Shown: positions 1 to 7,820, counted from the stretch's first letter. The stretch: 22,255 nt of DNA from Chara braunii (GCA_003427395.1 BFEA01000483.1:895824-918078), one strand, 5' to 3'. Notes: generated by a model from the letters alone, not told the origin. Made by a program: numbers and translations.

Positions 1-439
1 TGTTAGCTGTGACATTGCTGTTTTGTGACATTTTATATCCTAGGTTGCATCGCATGAACGCAGCATGGAGCTTGCTCCGCATCCTAGACTACTCAGGTTT
101 TCTTTTCTTTGGTAGAGTTCCGCTTCTTGGCGGAAGCATGTTTGTATCTAGGCGATCCATCACAGGCCGAGGATCGTGTAGCGGACCTCGGGATGGCCTG
201 TGAGACCAGCCCCTTGGCCTGTTCTCACAGGCCTGTGTTATATTTGGGGTAGGCCAGTCCAGGCCGGTACCTCTGTCGGTACCAGCCAGTCCAGTCCAGT
301 TCCGTCAGTCCGCTGGGGTATGCCCCAGCCATTGTCTGTTTTCATTCTCATTCCGCACTTGCACATTTTGGAGTACGTGCGTTGGAGTCTTGCGTGGGGA
401 GCTGCGTTGTGCCATCTTGCTCCCCCTTCTTCCTCCATC
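1..439. other. Unassigned DNA with short inverted repeats
   Basis: No gene recognised. The segment around 160-240 repeats the word CACAGGCC and its complement GGCCTGTG several times, so short hairpins could form (for example TCACAGGCC near 160 with GGCCTGTGA near 196). GGTACC and CCAGTCCAG words recur around 265-300. The open frames here have no recognisable domain. The DNA may be the upstream, more decayed part of the possible LINE described next. Confidence 0.4.
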
Positions 440-1060
440 TCCATCTCTATCACTAGCGGAGCACCACACCTGGTGGGTCCGCTACAGATCGCCCAGTTCA
501 TATGGAGATGGTGGGACCGTATCTGGCGGAAGATGGAACCAGACATTCCCTGGCCCTGGTCATGGCAAGCCATTCTAGCCGGACACTGGCCCCAGACAGA
601 GACTGCCACGCCCTTCACCGAAAACATGTATAGAATAGGAAGAAGGGCAGTGATGTGGGCACTTTGGTGGCAAAGATGCAATCTAACCATGGAATAAGTA
701 CGAGTGGAAGGCGCGGAGATTACAGAACAAATCCAGCAGCAACTTCGCCTAGACCTCACACGCAGATGGTCAGATGCAAAAGAAAAACTGGATCTTTTTA
801 AACAAACAAGAGATGTCAAGAGAAGGATAACGGAATTTTGCAAGGACTGGCTGGGAGGGGAAAGGGAAGGGTGGATTGCAAAAGTAGTATGGGGCGGGGA
901 TCAAGAGGATGGGTCAAAAACCTTAGAAGAAATGAGGGACTACAGGCTGGTTTTCAAGGATTGGACTAACATTGACGCCTCGTTCCCATTACGCCCCCCC
1001 ACGGAGTTCCCGGACCCCTTCCCCTCCCATGCCCTGTCACTGGCAGAGATCCTGGCCTGA
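440..1060 (+). pseudogene. Possible LINE-type polyprotein C-terminal remnant
   Basis: One reading frame runs through here with a single internal TAA at 695-697. Before the stop it reads ..QFIWRWWDRIWRKMEPD.. and ..RRAVMWALWWQRCNLTME; after it ..EITEQIQQQLRLDLTRRW.. and ..RRITEFCKDWL. A Trp-rich helix of the type WALW..R followed by a charged helical tail resembles the region after the reverse transcriptase and zinc-knuckle (zf-RVT) part of plant and algal non-LTR retrotransposons. Just upstream, another frame gives a loose H-C-L-F...C-T-F-W pattern near 330-380, which could be a decayed zf-RVT segment. The catalytic reverse transcriptase is absent, so this would be a 5'-truncated, inactivated copy. 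It could instead be an unrelated host pseudogene. The resemblance is by pattern only. Confidence 0.33.
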
Positions 1061-1633
1061 GCGACAAATGATATCCTGTCCTTTCCCCACCCCCCTGACA
1101 CCCACCCGACACCCGCCTCCCCCATGTTCGCTGACTCATTCATCCCTGGCCACGCGAGGAACCCCTCCCTGGAGCCCCCTGGGGAGGATTCCGCTCGCTC
1201 ATCAGATGCAGACAGCGGGGACAGTCAGCAAGTTGGCGACAGCGGGGACAGGCAGCAAGTCGGTGACGACAGCTGGCAAACCCAACCAAGGTTGTTGGGG
1301 GTTTCGACCATGAGAAGGTTACTACAAGTACAGATGACAAGTACAAATGACAGTCGCAGATTCAAGCAAGCAGGGATAGTCCCTACTAGTAGGTCAGACA
1401 TGCAAATTGTTCGTCATTAGGAGAAAGCAGCAGCTGGCTCACAGTATCGGTCCCGAATTTCCTATCTGGCGCCCTTCCTTGGAGGGTGAAGAGATACAAA
1501 GGGAACAGCAGCAAGCACTTACGGCCCTGCTCAGTCAATCCCCTGTTTTTGCAGGGCTATCAATGCTGGCAGCTCACACAGTCACACATGGTCATTGGCT
1601 CCAGCATTTTTCAATCTATTCCTCTCATGTAAT
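1061..1633 (+). other. Unassigned DNA with a 27-bp tandem duplication
   Basis: This follows the possible LINE end. Two adjacent 27-bp units (1211-1237 and 1238-1264, both starting GACAGCGGGGACAG) encode a Ser/Asp/Gln-rich repeat in an open frame from 1124 to 1420. A second open frame (1407-1679) overlaps and ends inside the SINE copy. Neither shows a known domain; they may be LINE 3' untranslated DNA. Confidence 0.35.
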
Positions 1634-1777
1634 GGGACGCTGGACCTGGTTTCCAGCAGGTGACGCTCCCCACCAATAGACGGAGCCTCCCCCTCCGGTG
1701 CTAGTGCTGTCTGCTCTTATCAGCAGCACTAGCACAGGAAGAGAGTTTCTCTATAAAAAAAAAAAAAAAAAAAAAAA
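1634..1777 (+). mobile_element. SINE family B, copy 1
   Basis: It starts with GGGACGCTGGACC, continues through TTTCCAGCAGGTGACG, CCCCACCAATAGACGG and TGTCTGCTCTTA, and ends in a 23-A tract (1755-1777). The same ordered blocks occur on the minus strand at 9509-9622, where an 11-bp target-site duplication proves retroposition. The 3' part holds a perfect 12-bp stem (1698-1709 with 1724-1735, GTGCTAGTGCTG and its complement) with a 14-base loop. No clear duplication was found here, perhaps because the tail continues into the U6 scrap. I do not recognise the source RNA of this family. Confidence 0.65.
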
Positions 1778-1793
1778 GAGAAATGGTCCAAAA
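1778..1793 (+). pseudogene. U6 snRNA 3'-end scrap between two A-tracts
   Basis: The 16 bases GAGAAATGGTCCAAAA match the 3' end of plant U6 RNA (..ATCGAGAAATGGTCCAAA). They sit exactly between a 23-A tract and a ~29-A tract that passes into (AAAT)n. The 16-base length makes chance possible but unlikely, given three other U6-derived sequences in the window. It is too short to be a gene. Confidence 0.5.
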
Positions 1794-1797
1794 AACC

Positions 1798-1828
<31 letters not shown>

Positions 1829-1858
1829 AATAAATAAATAAATAAAAATAAAAAAAGG
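1798..1858 (+). repeat. Poly-A tract passing into (AAAT)n microsatellite
   Basis: A ~29-base A run (1798-1826) is followed by (TAAA)n to about 1858. This is the usual look of an ageing retroposon tail. Confidence 0.8.
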
Positions 1859-2750
1859 AATTTGCTACCACCTCCAGAGTTGCCCTTTTCCGCAGCTCGC
1901 CAGGCGGCAGACATTGGAGGCACAGTTTGCTAGCTTTGCTACTTTCCATATCTCGTGACTGGCCCAAACATCAAATATTTGCGATTTTGCCATAAAAGGC
2001 CCTACTGTGAGTACGGCCTGTACCAGAAGTGGGCCTTCCTTTCTTTAATAAAAACTGGCCTCCAGGTTATGGGACTGGGTTGCACTTCGTGTGTGCCCCA
2101 TTCAATCTACAGGGGCGAGGTCCCATTAGCAGTCGGATAGGAGTGTGGCCGATCCAGTGTGACACTGAGTGGCAGCGGGCTGACAGGTTCATTACGAATT
2201 TCTGGCCTGAAAAAACAGGAGAAAGGCCAAAGGAAAAAAAAGAAACAGAGACCTCCCACCGGAAATCACGGCAGAGTGCTTCCCATCCATCAGATCATAA
2301 ATGGTCTGACGGTGGTGGTTGCAACAACAGTGAACAAAGTAACCGCCACATTTTATGGAACAAACTCGACTTCTGTCAGCAGTGATCCTGACGCCCTCAT
2401 ATACTCGGTGATTGAAGGAGGGCTCCACCCAATGAGATAATTGCACAACAGCAAGTAAAATACTGAAAATCTTATATCCAGTGGGCCTATGGCCGACCCC
2501 ACCCTCGTTTGGGGTTGGCCACACCCGCAACGGATTGAAAAGATTCTGGCGGGAAGCTTTCTTTGCACGGGCATGCCCAGTGTTAAGGAGAGGAGGAGGG
2601 GAACAAAGATCTCCTTATTTTTTCGGGTCATACATGTAACATACTGACCGTGGGATCTCGAGTACTGCACGGCAGGATTTGGGTCTCTCAACTGCCCCAC
2701 AAACTCGTTTCTATCCAATCCCATTGCTAATGGGACCTCGTCCCAGGCAT
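1859..2750. other. Unassigned DNA, no gene recognised
   Basis: Overlapping short open frames on both strands have no recognisable domain. A near-perfect hairpin lies at about 2487-2521 (TGGCCGACCCCA against GGGGTTGGCCA). Nothing else is supported. Confidence 0.4.
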
Positions 2751-2751
2751 C

Positions 2752-2754
<3 letters not shown>

Positions 2755-2784
<30 letters not shown>

Positions 2785-2857
2785 CAAAAAGTAACGATTA
2801 TTGTCGTGCCGGGAAACGGGCCCGGCGAACTTTGTGCCCCTCCTCACAAAGTTCGCC
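2755..2857 (-). mobile_element. Possible diverged poly-A retroposon with hairpin
   Basis: Read on the minus strand, a GC-rich body containing GGGCCCGTTTCCCGGCAC precedes a ~30-A tail (T run about 2755-2784). This recalls the GGGCCCGGTTCCCAGCAC block of SINE family B but diverges elsewhere. At the body's start is a perfect 13-bp stem: GGCGAACTTTGTG (2824-2836) and its complement (2845-2857), with an 8-base loop. No target-site duplication is visible, so membership of family B is uncertain. Confidence 0.3.
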
Positions 2858-2999
2858 GCAGCACACAAGCTGAGCAGGGCTCTCCGGCCAAGCAAAGCCA
2901 GGGCCACGACTGTGGCAAAAAGAGCAAGTCCTTCCTCTTGCCTTCTCTTCTACTACTTGAACCCATTTCTTAATCAGACTAAAATCAGACTCAAATAAA

Positions 3000-3279
3000 A
3001 AAAAGCCATAAAACCACGTATCTCACAATAGCTCTAATATTACTAAAAATAAACCCTACCTCTAGTCTAATGTACGTGCAGCCTTAATCAAACAATTAAT
3101 CCCCAAAGCAACAAAACAATCATCAGGATGCCAGCACATCAACCCTAACCTAATGTGATAAGAGCTTAGAATTTGTGAAAACACCGTAAGGCTACACATT
3201 CCACAATAGCCCTCATATCATGTGAAAATAAGCCCTAACCATATACGCTTACAATAGACTATGGTTAGGGCTTATTTTC
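3000..3279. repeat. AT-rich degenerate repeats ending in a 20-bp perfect hairpin
   Basis: Two loosely similar blocks contain CACAATAGC.CT.ATAT and AAATAA.CCCTA words. At the right end GAAAATAAGCCCTAACCATA (3224-3243) is repeated as its exact complement at 3260-3279 around a 16-base spacer. No coding content was seen. Confidence 0.6.
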
Positions 3280-3331
3280 TGCCTACCCAGTTTCCAAGAA
3301 TTTTTAAAACCTTTTTTGAGTTTTTTCTCTT

Positions 3332-3480
3332 TTTTTTTTTCTTTTTTTTTTTTTGTTTGTTTGTTTGGAAAACGAAAACTTTTATTGCAAAAAATCGTAG
3401 TAATGAGGCCGGGGATCTCACAATTCGACCGGGGGTTATCCCGGCAGCCTTAGCCAGTTTAGCTTGGGAGCCACACGATA
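3332..3480 (-). mobile_element. Possible poly-A retroposon, minus strand
   Basis: On the minus strand a GC-rich body (GCTGCCGGGATAACCCCCGG, then GATCCCCGGCCTCATTACTACG) leads into GCAATAAAAG, a CAAA repeat and a long interrupted A-tract (T-rich 3332-3365). The order resembles the 5' part of the longer SINE B copies (AGCCGGGTAATGGCCCC) but with limited identity. No flanking duplication was found. Confidence 0.3.
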
Positions 3481-3489
3481 AAAAGCATG

Positions 3490-3590
3490 GTAACCGCGGA
3501 CCCGGACACTGGACGCTCCCGGTCGGTCTTCCGGACCAGTGTCTGGACAGGTCCGGACCTCAAAAAAAAAAGAAAAAAAAAAGAAAAGGG
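3490..3590 (+). repeat. CCGGAC/GTCCGG-rich patch ending in an A-tract
   Basis: The hexamer CCGGAC or its complement, and close variants, recur every 10-20 bases. The 12-bp palindrome AGGTCCGGACCT lies immediately before an interrupted A-tract (about 3560-3588). A similar patch occurs at 4238-4458. Confidence 0.5.
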
Positions 3591-3727
3591 GGGGCGGGGC
3601 TGTTGGCAGGCACTCACCTGCTTTGGGCGTTGTAGTTCAGGCAGCAGAGCACCTTTCTTGCAGCAAATCAACAAGCACATTCAACTAGCAGACATGCAGA
3701 CATGCACAGTTGCAAACAGTGCAAATC

Positions 3728-3894
3728 TTTTTTTTTCTTTTTTTTTTTCTTTTTTATGGGAACAAGGCTCCAATCTATTCGTGGGGAGCAGCACGTGCTG
3801 GGAACCGGGCCCAGCGTCCCATATGGAAATCATTACATAGACGTTTGAAATTTGGTATATTTGAGATACCGGGGCCATTACCCGGCTTTGGCTA
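3728..3894 (-). mobile_element. SINE family B, copy 2 (long form)
   Basis: On the minus strand it starts near AGCCAAAGCCGGGTAATGG, passes TATGGGACGCTGGGCCC, GGTTCCCAGCACGTGC and CCCCACGAATAG, and ends in an interrupted A-tail (T-rich 3728-3755). It is collinear with copy 3, including about 70 bp of 5' sequence that copies 1 and 5 lack. No clean target-site duplication was found. Confidence 0.6.
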
Positions 3895-4012
3895 AGAAAA
3901 ATTTAAACTACTTAGCAAATTACTACGACGAACTTCAGGAATAAGCAAAGTTTAGGCACAATACTAAAGAAACAGAGAATTTTTTTTGTTGAAAAAACTG
4001 AGTATGATTAAC

Positions 4013-4045
4013 TTTGAAGTTTGAAGTTTGAACTTTGAATTAAGT
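4013..4045 (+). repeat. Short AGTTTGA-type tandem repeat
   Basis: The heptamer TTTGAAG and variants are repeated four to five times within AT-rich DNA. Confidence 0.5.
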
Positions 4046-4139
4046 AATTTAAGTTTTTAATTTCATATAACTTACAGAGTTCGAACTTTGCAGTTCGATT
4101 CGGAACGTCAGAGTCTTCAGACTGGCAGCACTGTCAGTG

Positions 4140-4168
4140 CTCTCTCTCTCTCTCTCTCTCTCTCTCCA
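4140..4168 (+). repeat. (CT)n microsatellite
   Basis: Uninterrupted CT dinucleotide run of about 29 bases. Confidence 0.95.
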
Positions 4169-4237
4169 ATGGGCAGCGGGCCGTTTTGAAATTGCTAGGG
4201 CCTGTGTGAAACCTGCTACCCCAAAAACCTGCAGTGT

Positions 4238-4456
4238 CTTGTGTCCGGACCTCTAGACCCTGTCCGGTGGGGTGAAACGACACTGAAAAATCACCCCGTT
4301 ATTTTTCAAGGGGCGCCCAGGACCCGAAAAATGTCATGGGCTGCCCCTTCATTTTTTTCGATTTTTCCCCTGGGGGCCTCCATCCGGACATAAGGATCGG
4401 ACACCGGACCCGGACATGTTGTTCCGGACTGTCTGGAAACCGGTCCGGACGTCCGG

Positions 4457-4458
<2 letters not shown>
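4238..4458. repeat. Second CCGGAC-rich patch with nested short inverted repeats
   Basis: GTCCGG/CCGGAC words are dense at 4238-4268 and 4382-4458. Between them, GGGGTGA..TCACCCC and GAAAAAT..ATTTTTC make short nested inverted repeats. The patch abuts the T-tract of SINE B copy 3. Confidence 0.45.
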
Positions 4459-4494
<36 letters not shown>

Positions 4495-4624
4495 GCTCCA
4501 GTCTATTCGTGGGGAGCAGCACGTGCTGGGAACCGGCCCAGCGTCCCATATCGAATTATACAGATCCATGAGAACATTTGAGATCATTTAAAATACGGGG
4601 GCCATTACCCGGCTTCGGCTGAGA
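4459..4624 (-). mobile_element. SINE family B, copy 3 (long form)
   Basis: On the minus strand: AGCCGAAGCCGGGTAATGG, an AT-rich stretch, TATGGGACGCTGGGCC, GGTTCCCAGCACGTGC, CCCCACGAATAGACTGG, then a 29-A tail (T run 4459-4487). It matches copy 2 along its whole length with scattered substitutions, so both derive from one longer source element. Flanks show no convincing duplication. Confidence 0.65.
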
Positions 4625-4689
4625 TCAGTCTGTGAATATCTAATGACCTATTAAGGAACTACTCATGCAATAGATTGCCACAGAGGTCC

Positions 4690-5395
4690 TACGAATGCTC
4701 ACAACCCTCAGGATCCCTAACAAGCCCTTCTAAGACTTTCCAACACAGTCTTACTCCCTTCTGAGCTCTTCCAGGCCTCACGCCCCCACCCTGCTGGGTT
4801 ACAGGGCAACACAACTCGCCCCAGCTCTGACCAGGGTCGTCCCAGCAGCAAACCTTGGCTGTCCCTTGGGATGCCCACCCCAAAGCATCCCCAGATCTCT
4901 CTACCAGGCCTCACGCTCCTGCATCAGCAGGTTACAGGGCAACACCCTAGCACCGGCCAGCGCCGTTCTGGCATCGAACAACCGCAGATCACTGAGTATA
5001 ACCGCTTCAAAACCGCCTAGGATGGGTTGCTAAGAGTCCCTAGAGTCCTAAGACAGTCATAAGAACCACTGACAAATCAGATAGGTGAAACCTATTCAAT
5101 CCACCTACGACCACCACCAGCATGGCTGTTTTCAGCACGAACCGAAGCTCTTCCAGGCCTCATGCTCCCATCAGGTTAGGTTACAGAGTTGCACCACCTT
5201 GCTCCAGCACCGGCCAACATTGCTCCAGTTACGACCCCCGATGACCACTGAGACTGCCCCCGCACACAGCCCCCCAGAGCTCTCTACCAGGCCTCACGCC
5301 CCCACTAAGCTGGGTCACAGAGTTGTGCCACCTGGCTCCGGCTCCGGCCAGCGTTGCTCCAGCGTCGATCTTCGAGGGCCGCCGAATTTTCAACC
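4690..5395. repeat. Degenerate ~130-bp tandem repeat array
   Basis: A block of the type CTCTNCCAGGCCTCACGC, then GGGTTACAG.G..GCA, then GCTCC..CACCGGCCAGCG recurs with CCAGGCC starting at 4771, 4904, 5153 and 5285. Intervals are 133, 249 and 132 bases, suggesting a ~130-bp unit with one degraded member. A 150-residue open frame at 5085-5537 is a by-product of these repeats. Confidence 0.65.
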
Positions 5396-5402
5396 ACCCT
5401 TC

Positions 5403-5515
5403 GCACCTATTCCAACAACCTATTCCAACAACCTATTCCAACAACCTCCTCGAGCGGCACCTGGATCACAGATGACTTGCCAGATAGCACCTATTCCAAC
5501 AACCTCCTCGAGCGG
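5403..5515 (+). repeat. 13-bp tandem repeat (CTATTCCAACAAC) with distal copy
   Basis: Three adjacent 13-bp units lie at about 5406-5445, followed by CTCCTCGAGCGGC. The same unit plus this ending reappears at about 5491-5515. Confidence 0.7.
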
Positions 5516-5539
5516 CGAACCAAATGAAAAGAACTAGTA

Positions 5540-5900
5540 AACTAGATGATAGACTTATTTAAGAAAGATCGCCCCTCCCTCCCCCTACACCTCCCCCCTC
5601 AGCCCTACACTGCCTCCACCGAGGTGAGTCACCCACTCTCCCTCGGCCCCAATATAGGACCAACCCTCTACTCCCCTTTCCCCAGGAGCACGCAGTTCCC
5701 ACCTAAAGCATGCCCCCCCGACCTCTTGCCCATTTCTGCCTCCGCAGGGACTGATATTGATCCACACACCAGCCCCTGCCCCAGAATAGGGCAACCCCCT
5801 ACTCCGCCCCTACCTTCTTTGAGACGTTCACCCCCCACCTTGTGATGCCCCTGCAAGATAGAGCTTCCCCCACCCCCTTCCTACCGTTTAACCCTCTGGG
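5540..5900. other. Pyrimidine-rich DNA, no gene recognised
   Basis: A strongly C/T-biased plus strand with runs such as CCCCTCCC. It opens frames on both strands (5546-5845 plus, 5585-5794 minus) that are only Pro/Ser- or Gly-rich and show no domain. Confidence 0.5.
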
Positions 5901-5966
5901 AACGATCCAATCGGAAATTTCTGAAAGTCATGATGAAGAAAGGTAGATGAGTTTTTTCTATTTTGC

Positions 5967-6086
5967 TGATGATGACGAACAACACCCTAAAAATGCTGCT
6001 GCTGATGATGATGGTGACGACGAACTCACCTGGTGATGTGAACGGCAAACAAAGCCTTGAAGAGCAAACATCTAATGATGACAAAC

Positions 6087-6130
<44 letters not shown>

Positions 6131-6276
6131 GTAGTGATGAGAATGAGACAGAATGATGCTGCTGATCATACTAAAGAGCAGCACCAACAGCCCCGCCCCT
6201 ACGATTACGAACAGCACCCTAAAGATGATGATGACGAGGATGATGGTGACGACCAACTCACAGGTTACCATGATAA
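5967..6276 (+). repeat. Duplicated acidic-coding block around a (GAT)n microsatellite
   Basis: Two ~75-bp blocks (about 5967-6045 and 6204-6276) share GATTACGAACA/GATGACGAACA, AGCACCCTAAA, GATGATGGTGACGAC and AACTCAC. Between them is an uninterrupted (GAT)n run of about 43 bases (6087-6130). One frame reads Asp-rich (DDDGDDELT and DDGDDQLT), others Met- or His-rich. Stops and frame changes rule out one protein through the whole region; it may be the relic of an acidic low-complexity exon. Confidence 0.6.
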
Positions 6277-6303
6277 AAAAGTGATTTCTATATAACCGTA
6301 AAG

Positions 6304-6332
6304 ACCACCTGGAAACCGGGTCCAGTGTCCCA
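6304..6332 (-). mobile_element. SINE family B fragment
   Basis: Minus strand ATGGGACACTGGACCC followed by GGTTTCCAGGTGG matches the core of SINE B. Both ends and the A-tail are missing. Confidence 0.5.
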
Positions 6333-6387
6333 TTCCTATGAACTTTACTTTCCAAAAAAGTTAAAACTTGAAAACTCAATTCTTAAG

Positions 6388-6458
6388 GTTCTACGTTACA
6401 CAGAGGGAAGATTAGCATGGCCCCTGGCTTCAAGGATGACACAAAAAATTATATTTGA
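6388..6458 (+). pseudogene. U6 snRNA pseudogene, truncated (+)
   Basis: GGTTCTACGTTACACAGAGG, GAAGATTAGCATGGCCCCTG and CAAGGATGACAC follow the order of U6 RNA. Seen: the AGC triad and GATTAGCATGGCCCC are intact, but the ACAGAGA box reads ACAGAGG, the internal stem-loop base GCG is changed, and the 5' stem-loop is missing. No T-run terminator or promoter elements are evident. Downstream at about 6463-6481 CAGGATGTCCTTGTCCCC loosely resembles an inverted piece of the U6 5' stem-loop, but this is too short to assert. Confidence 0.75.
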
Positions 6459-6601
6459 TTTTCAGGATGTCCTTGTCCCCTGCATTCTTGTGGGGAATAG
6501 AAGATGATTGTACTCGCATCCCACAGCATTCAAGCCGTAGTCGACAAAACACGACGTCACAGGATGCTCATATCACTCTTCGAAAAAAGCATCGTCAACT
6601 T

Positions 6602-7006
6602 CTAGGGTGCCCCCGAGTGGTAGGGGAGCTGCCCGGTGCTTAACAATTCAACATGAAGCGCAGCGATGACAGCGGATAGTCCATCCAACCCGTAACCGCG
6701 GACGGACGGACTACCGTTAGTCCTATCAGCAATGATGTCCTGCCTGACAAGAGGGACAAAGTCTTCAGACTTCCCACTTTTATGGAAGTTGGGACTGCTC
6801 TCATCCTTTGCCTCTCCCGCATGTCCGCTCCTCTCTTGCTCTGCTGCTGCCGCTACTTCCGAACCTGATTCCTCCCGGGCCGCCGCAGGTCCTGCCGCAG
6901 TGTTGGCGCCCTTGGTCATCAACGACACCCCCCACGAACCTTTTTCACCTCGATTTTCCCATCCTTTTCTGCTCACCGGCCGAGCGAAAAAAAGGAAAGA
7001 GGCCAT
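6602..7006 (-). other. Unrecognised 134-codon open frame
   Basis: An ATG-started frame on the minus strand. It reads Ala/Glu/Ser-rich in the middle (AAAREESGSE, AAAEQERSG) and ends with a more ordered stretch (GYGLDGLSAVIAALHVELL). No domain is recognised. Its start lies next to the 3' side of the U6 retropseudogene, and the plus strand is also open across this GC-rich stretch, so chance is likely. It could be an exon piece, as no splice context can be confirmed. Confidence 0.15.
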
Positions 7007-7049
7007 GTGTGTCTTCTGGAATCAACCTGCTGTCCTTCTCCTGCTGGAG

Positions 7050-7195
7050 AAGGATGGCGCTTCTTTTTTTTTTTTTTTTTTTTCCCTTTGGGACCATTTC
7101 TCGATTTATGCGTGCCATCCTTGTGCAGGGCCCATGCTACTCTTCTTTCTCCGTCTCGTTCCGACGTTAATGGATGTCCCGAAGGACAAGGATGG
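7050..7195 (-). pseudogene. U6 snRNA retropseudogene with A-tail and target-site duplication
   Basis: The minus strand reads GTCCTTCGGGACATCC (plant-type 5' stem-loop), CGGAACGAGACGGAG, AGTAGCATGGGCCCTG, CACAAGGATGGCACGC and AAATCGAGAAATGGTCC, so the RNA is full length (7187 down to about 7089). A ~20-A tract (T run 7064-7083) follows, then a 6-base transition. The octamer AAGGATGG occurs directly at the U6 5' end (7188-7195) and beyond the tail (7050-7057), the signature of reverse-transcribed insertion. The ACAGAGA box is degraded, so it cannot work as U6. The intact 5' end and tail point to copying of a polyadenylated U6 RNA, probably by LINE machinery. Confidence 0.85.
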
Positions 7196-7227
7196 AGTCC
7201 GATGGACCTTTGTGTTTTTCCCAGAAA

Positions 7228-7257
7228 AAAATAAAATAATAATAATAATAATAATAA
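7228..7257 (+). repeat. (AAT)n microsatellite
   Basis: About nine AAT units in a row. Confidence 0.9.
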
Positions 7258-7362
7258 GTCGCCTGGAGGCGGTTCCTGTATTTCCCTACCCCGTCTCCTA
7301 AAGGTTGGTTACATTTAGCCCATGAACTGTGGAGGCTTATCATTATTGATCTTTCTGTATTG

Positions 7363-7608
7363 CCCATTCAAACTGTTCTAGGTTGGCTGTGCTTAAGACC
7401 TTAAACCCTAAACGGTAAACCCTTGCTATGTCCTATAGTCCCCCTAAATCTATAGGGGGACTATAGGACGTAGCAAGGGTTTACCATTTAGGGTTTAAGG
7501 TCTTAAGCACAGCCAACCTAGATTTAGGGGGACTATAGGACATAGCAAGGGTTTACCGTTTAGGGTTTAAGGTCTTAAGCACAGCCAACCTAGAACAGTT
7601 TGAATGGG
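7363..7608. repeat. Perfect 88-bp inverted repeat with an extra internal copy
   Basis: The left arm (7363-7450) is the exact reverse complement of the right arm (7521-7608). The 70-base spacer (7451-7520) is a third, direct copy of most of the right arm, differing at two positions (GGACGTAGC for GGACATAGC, and TTACCATTT for TTACCGTTT). Each copy contains the telomere-like TTTAGGGTTT / AAACCCTAAA. The outer ends (CCCATTCAAACTG) could be terminal inverted repeats of a foldback element. No protein is encoded. Confidence 0.9.
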
Positions 7609-7647
7609 GGACTATAGTGAGGGTTGTGAGGAAAGGGTGTTGAGGAC

Positions 7648-7782
7648 ACTAAAACCCTAAAACCCTGGATGAATACGCTAAAACCCTAAAACCCTAGAAC
7701 CCTAAAACCCTAACCCCTATTACAGACTAATGCTCCTGGATGAATACGCTAAAACCCTAAAACCCTAAAACCCTAACCCCTA
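7648..7782 (+). repeat. Interstitial telomere-like repeats (CCCTAAAA type)
   Basis: CTAAAACCCTAAAACCCT runs occur three times. They are separated by two copies of CTGGATGAATACGCTA at 7665 and 7736 (71-base period). CCCTAAAA is the complement of TTTTAGGG, the Chlamydomonas-type telomere unit; the plant CCCTAAA form appears in the adjacent inverted repeat. Interstitial, not a chromosome end. Confidence 0.75.
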
Positions 7783-7820
7783 TGTTCTATGCATCTTTTG
7801 GGTCTGCTCTGATGATATAT

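Noticed and set aside
6732-7301. 189-codon plus-strand frame
   Set aside because: It reads through the antisense of a U6 retropseudogene, a poly-T tract (Phe run) and an AAT microsatellite (Ile run).
7648-7782. Chromosome end
   Set aside because: The telomere-like words are short, interrupted, and have kilobases of sequence on both sides.
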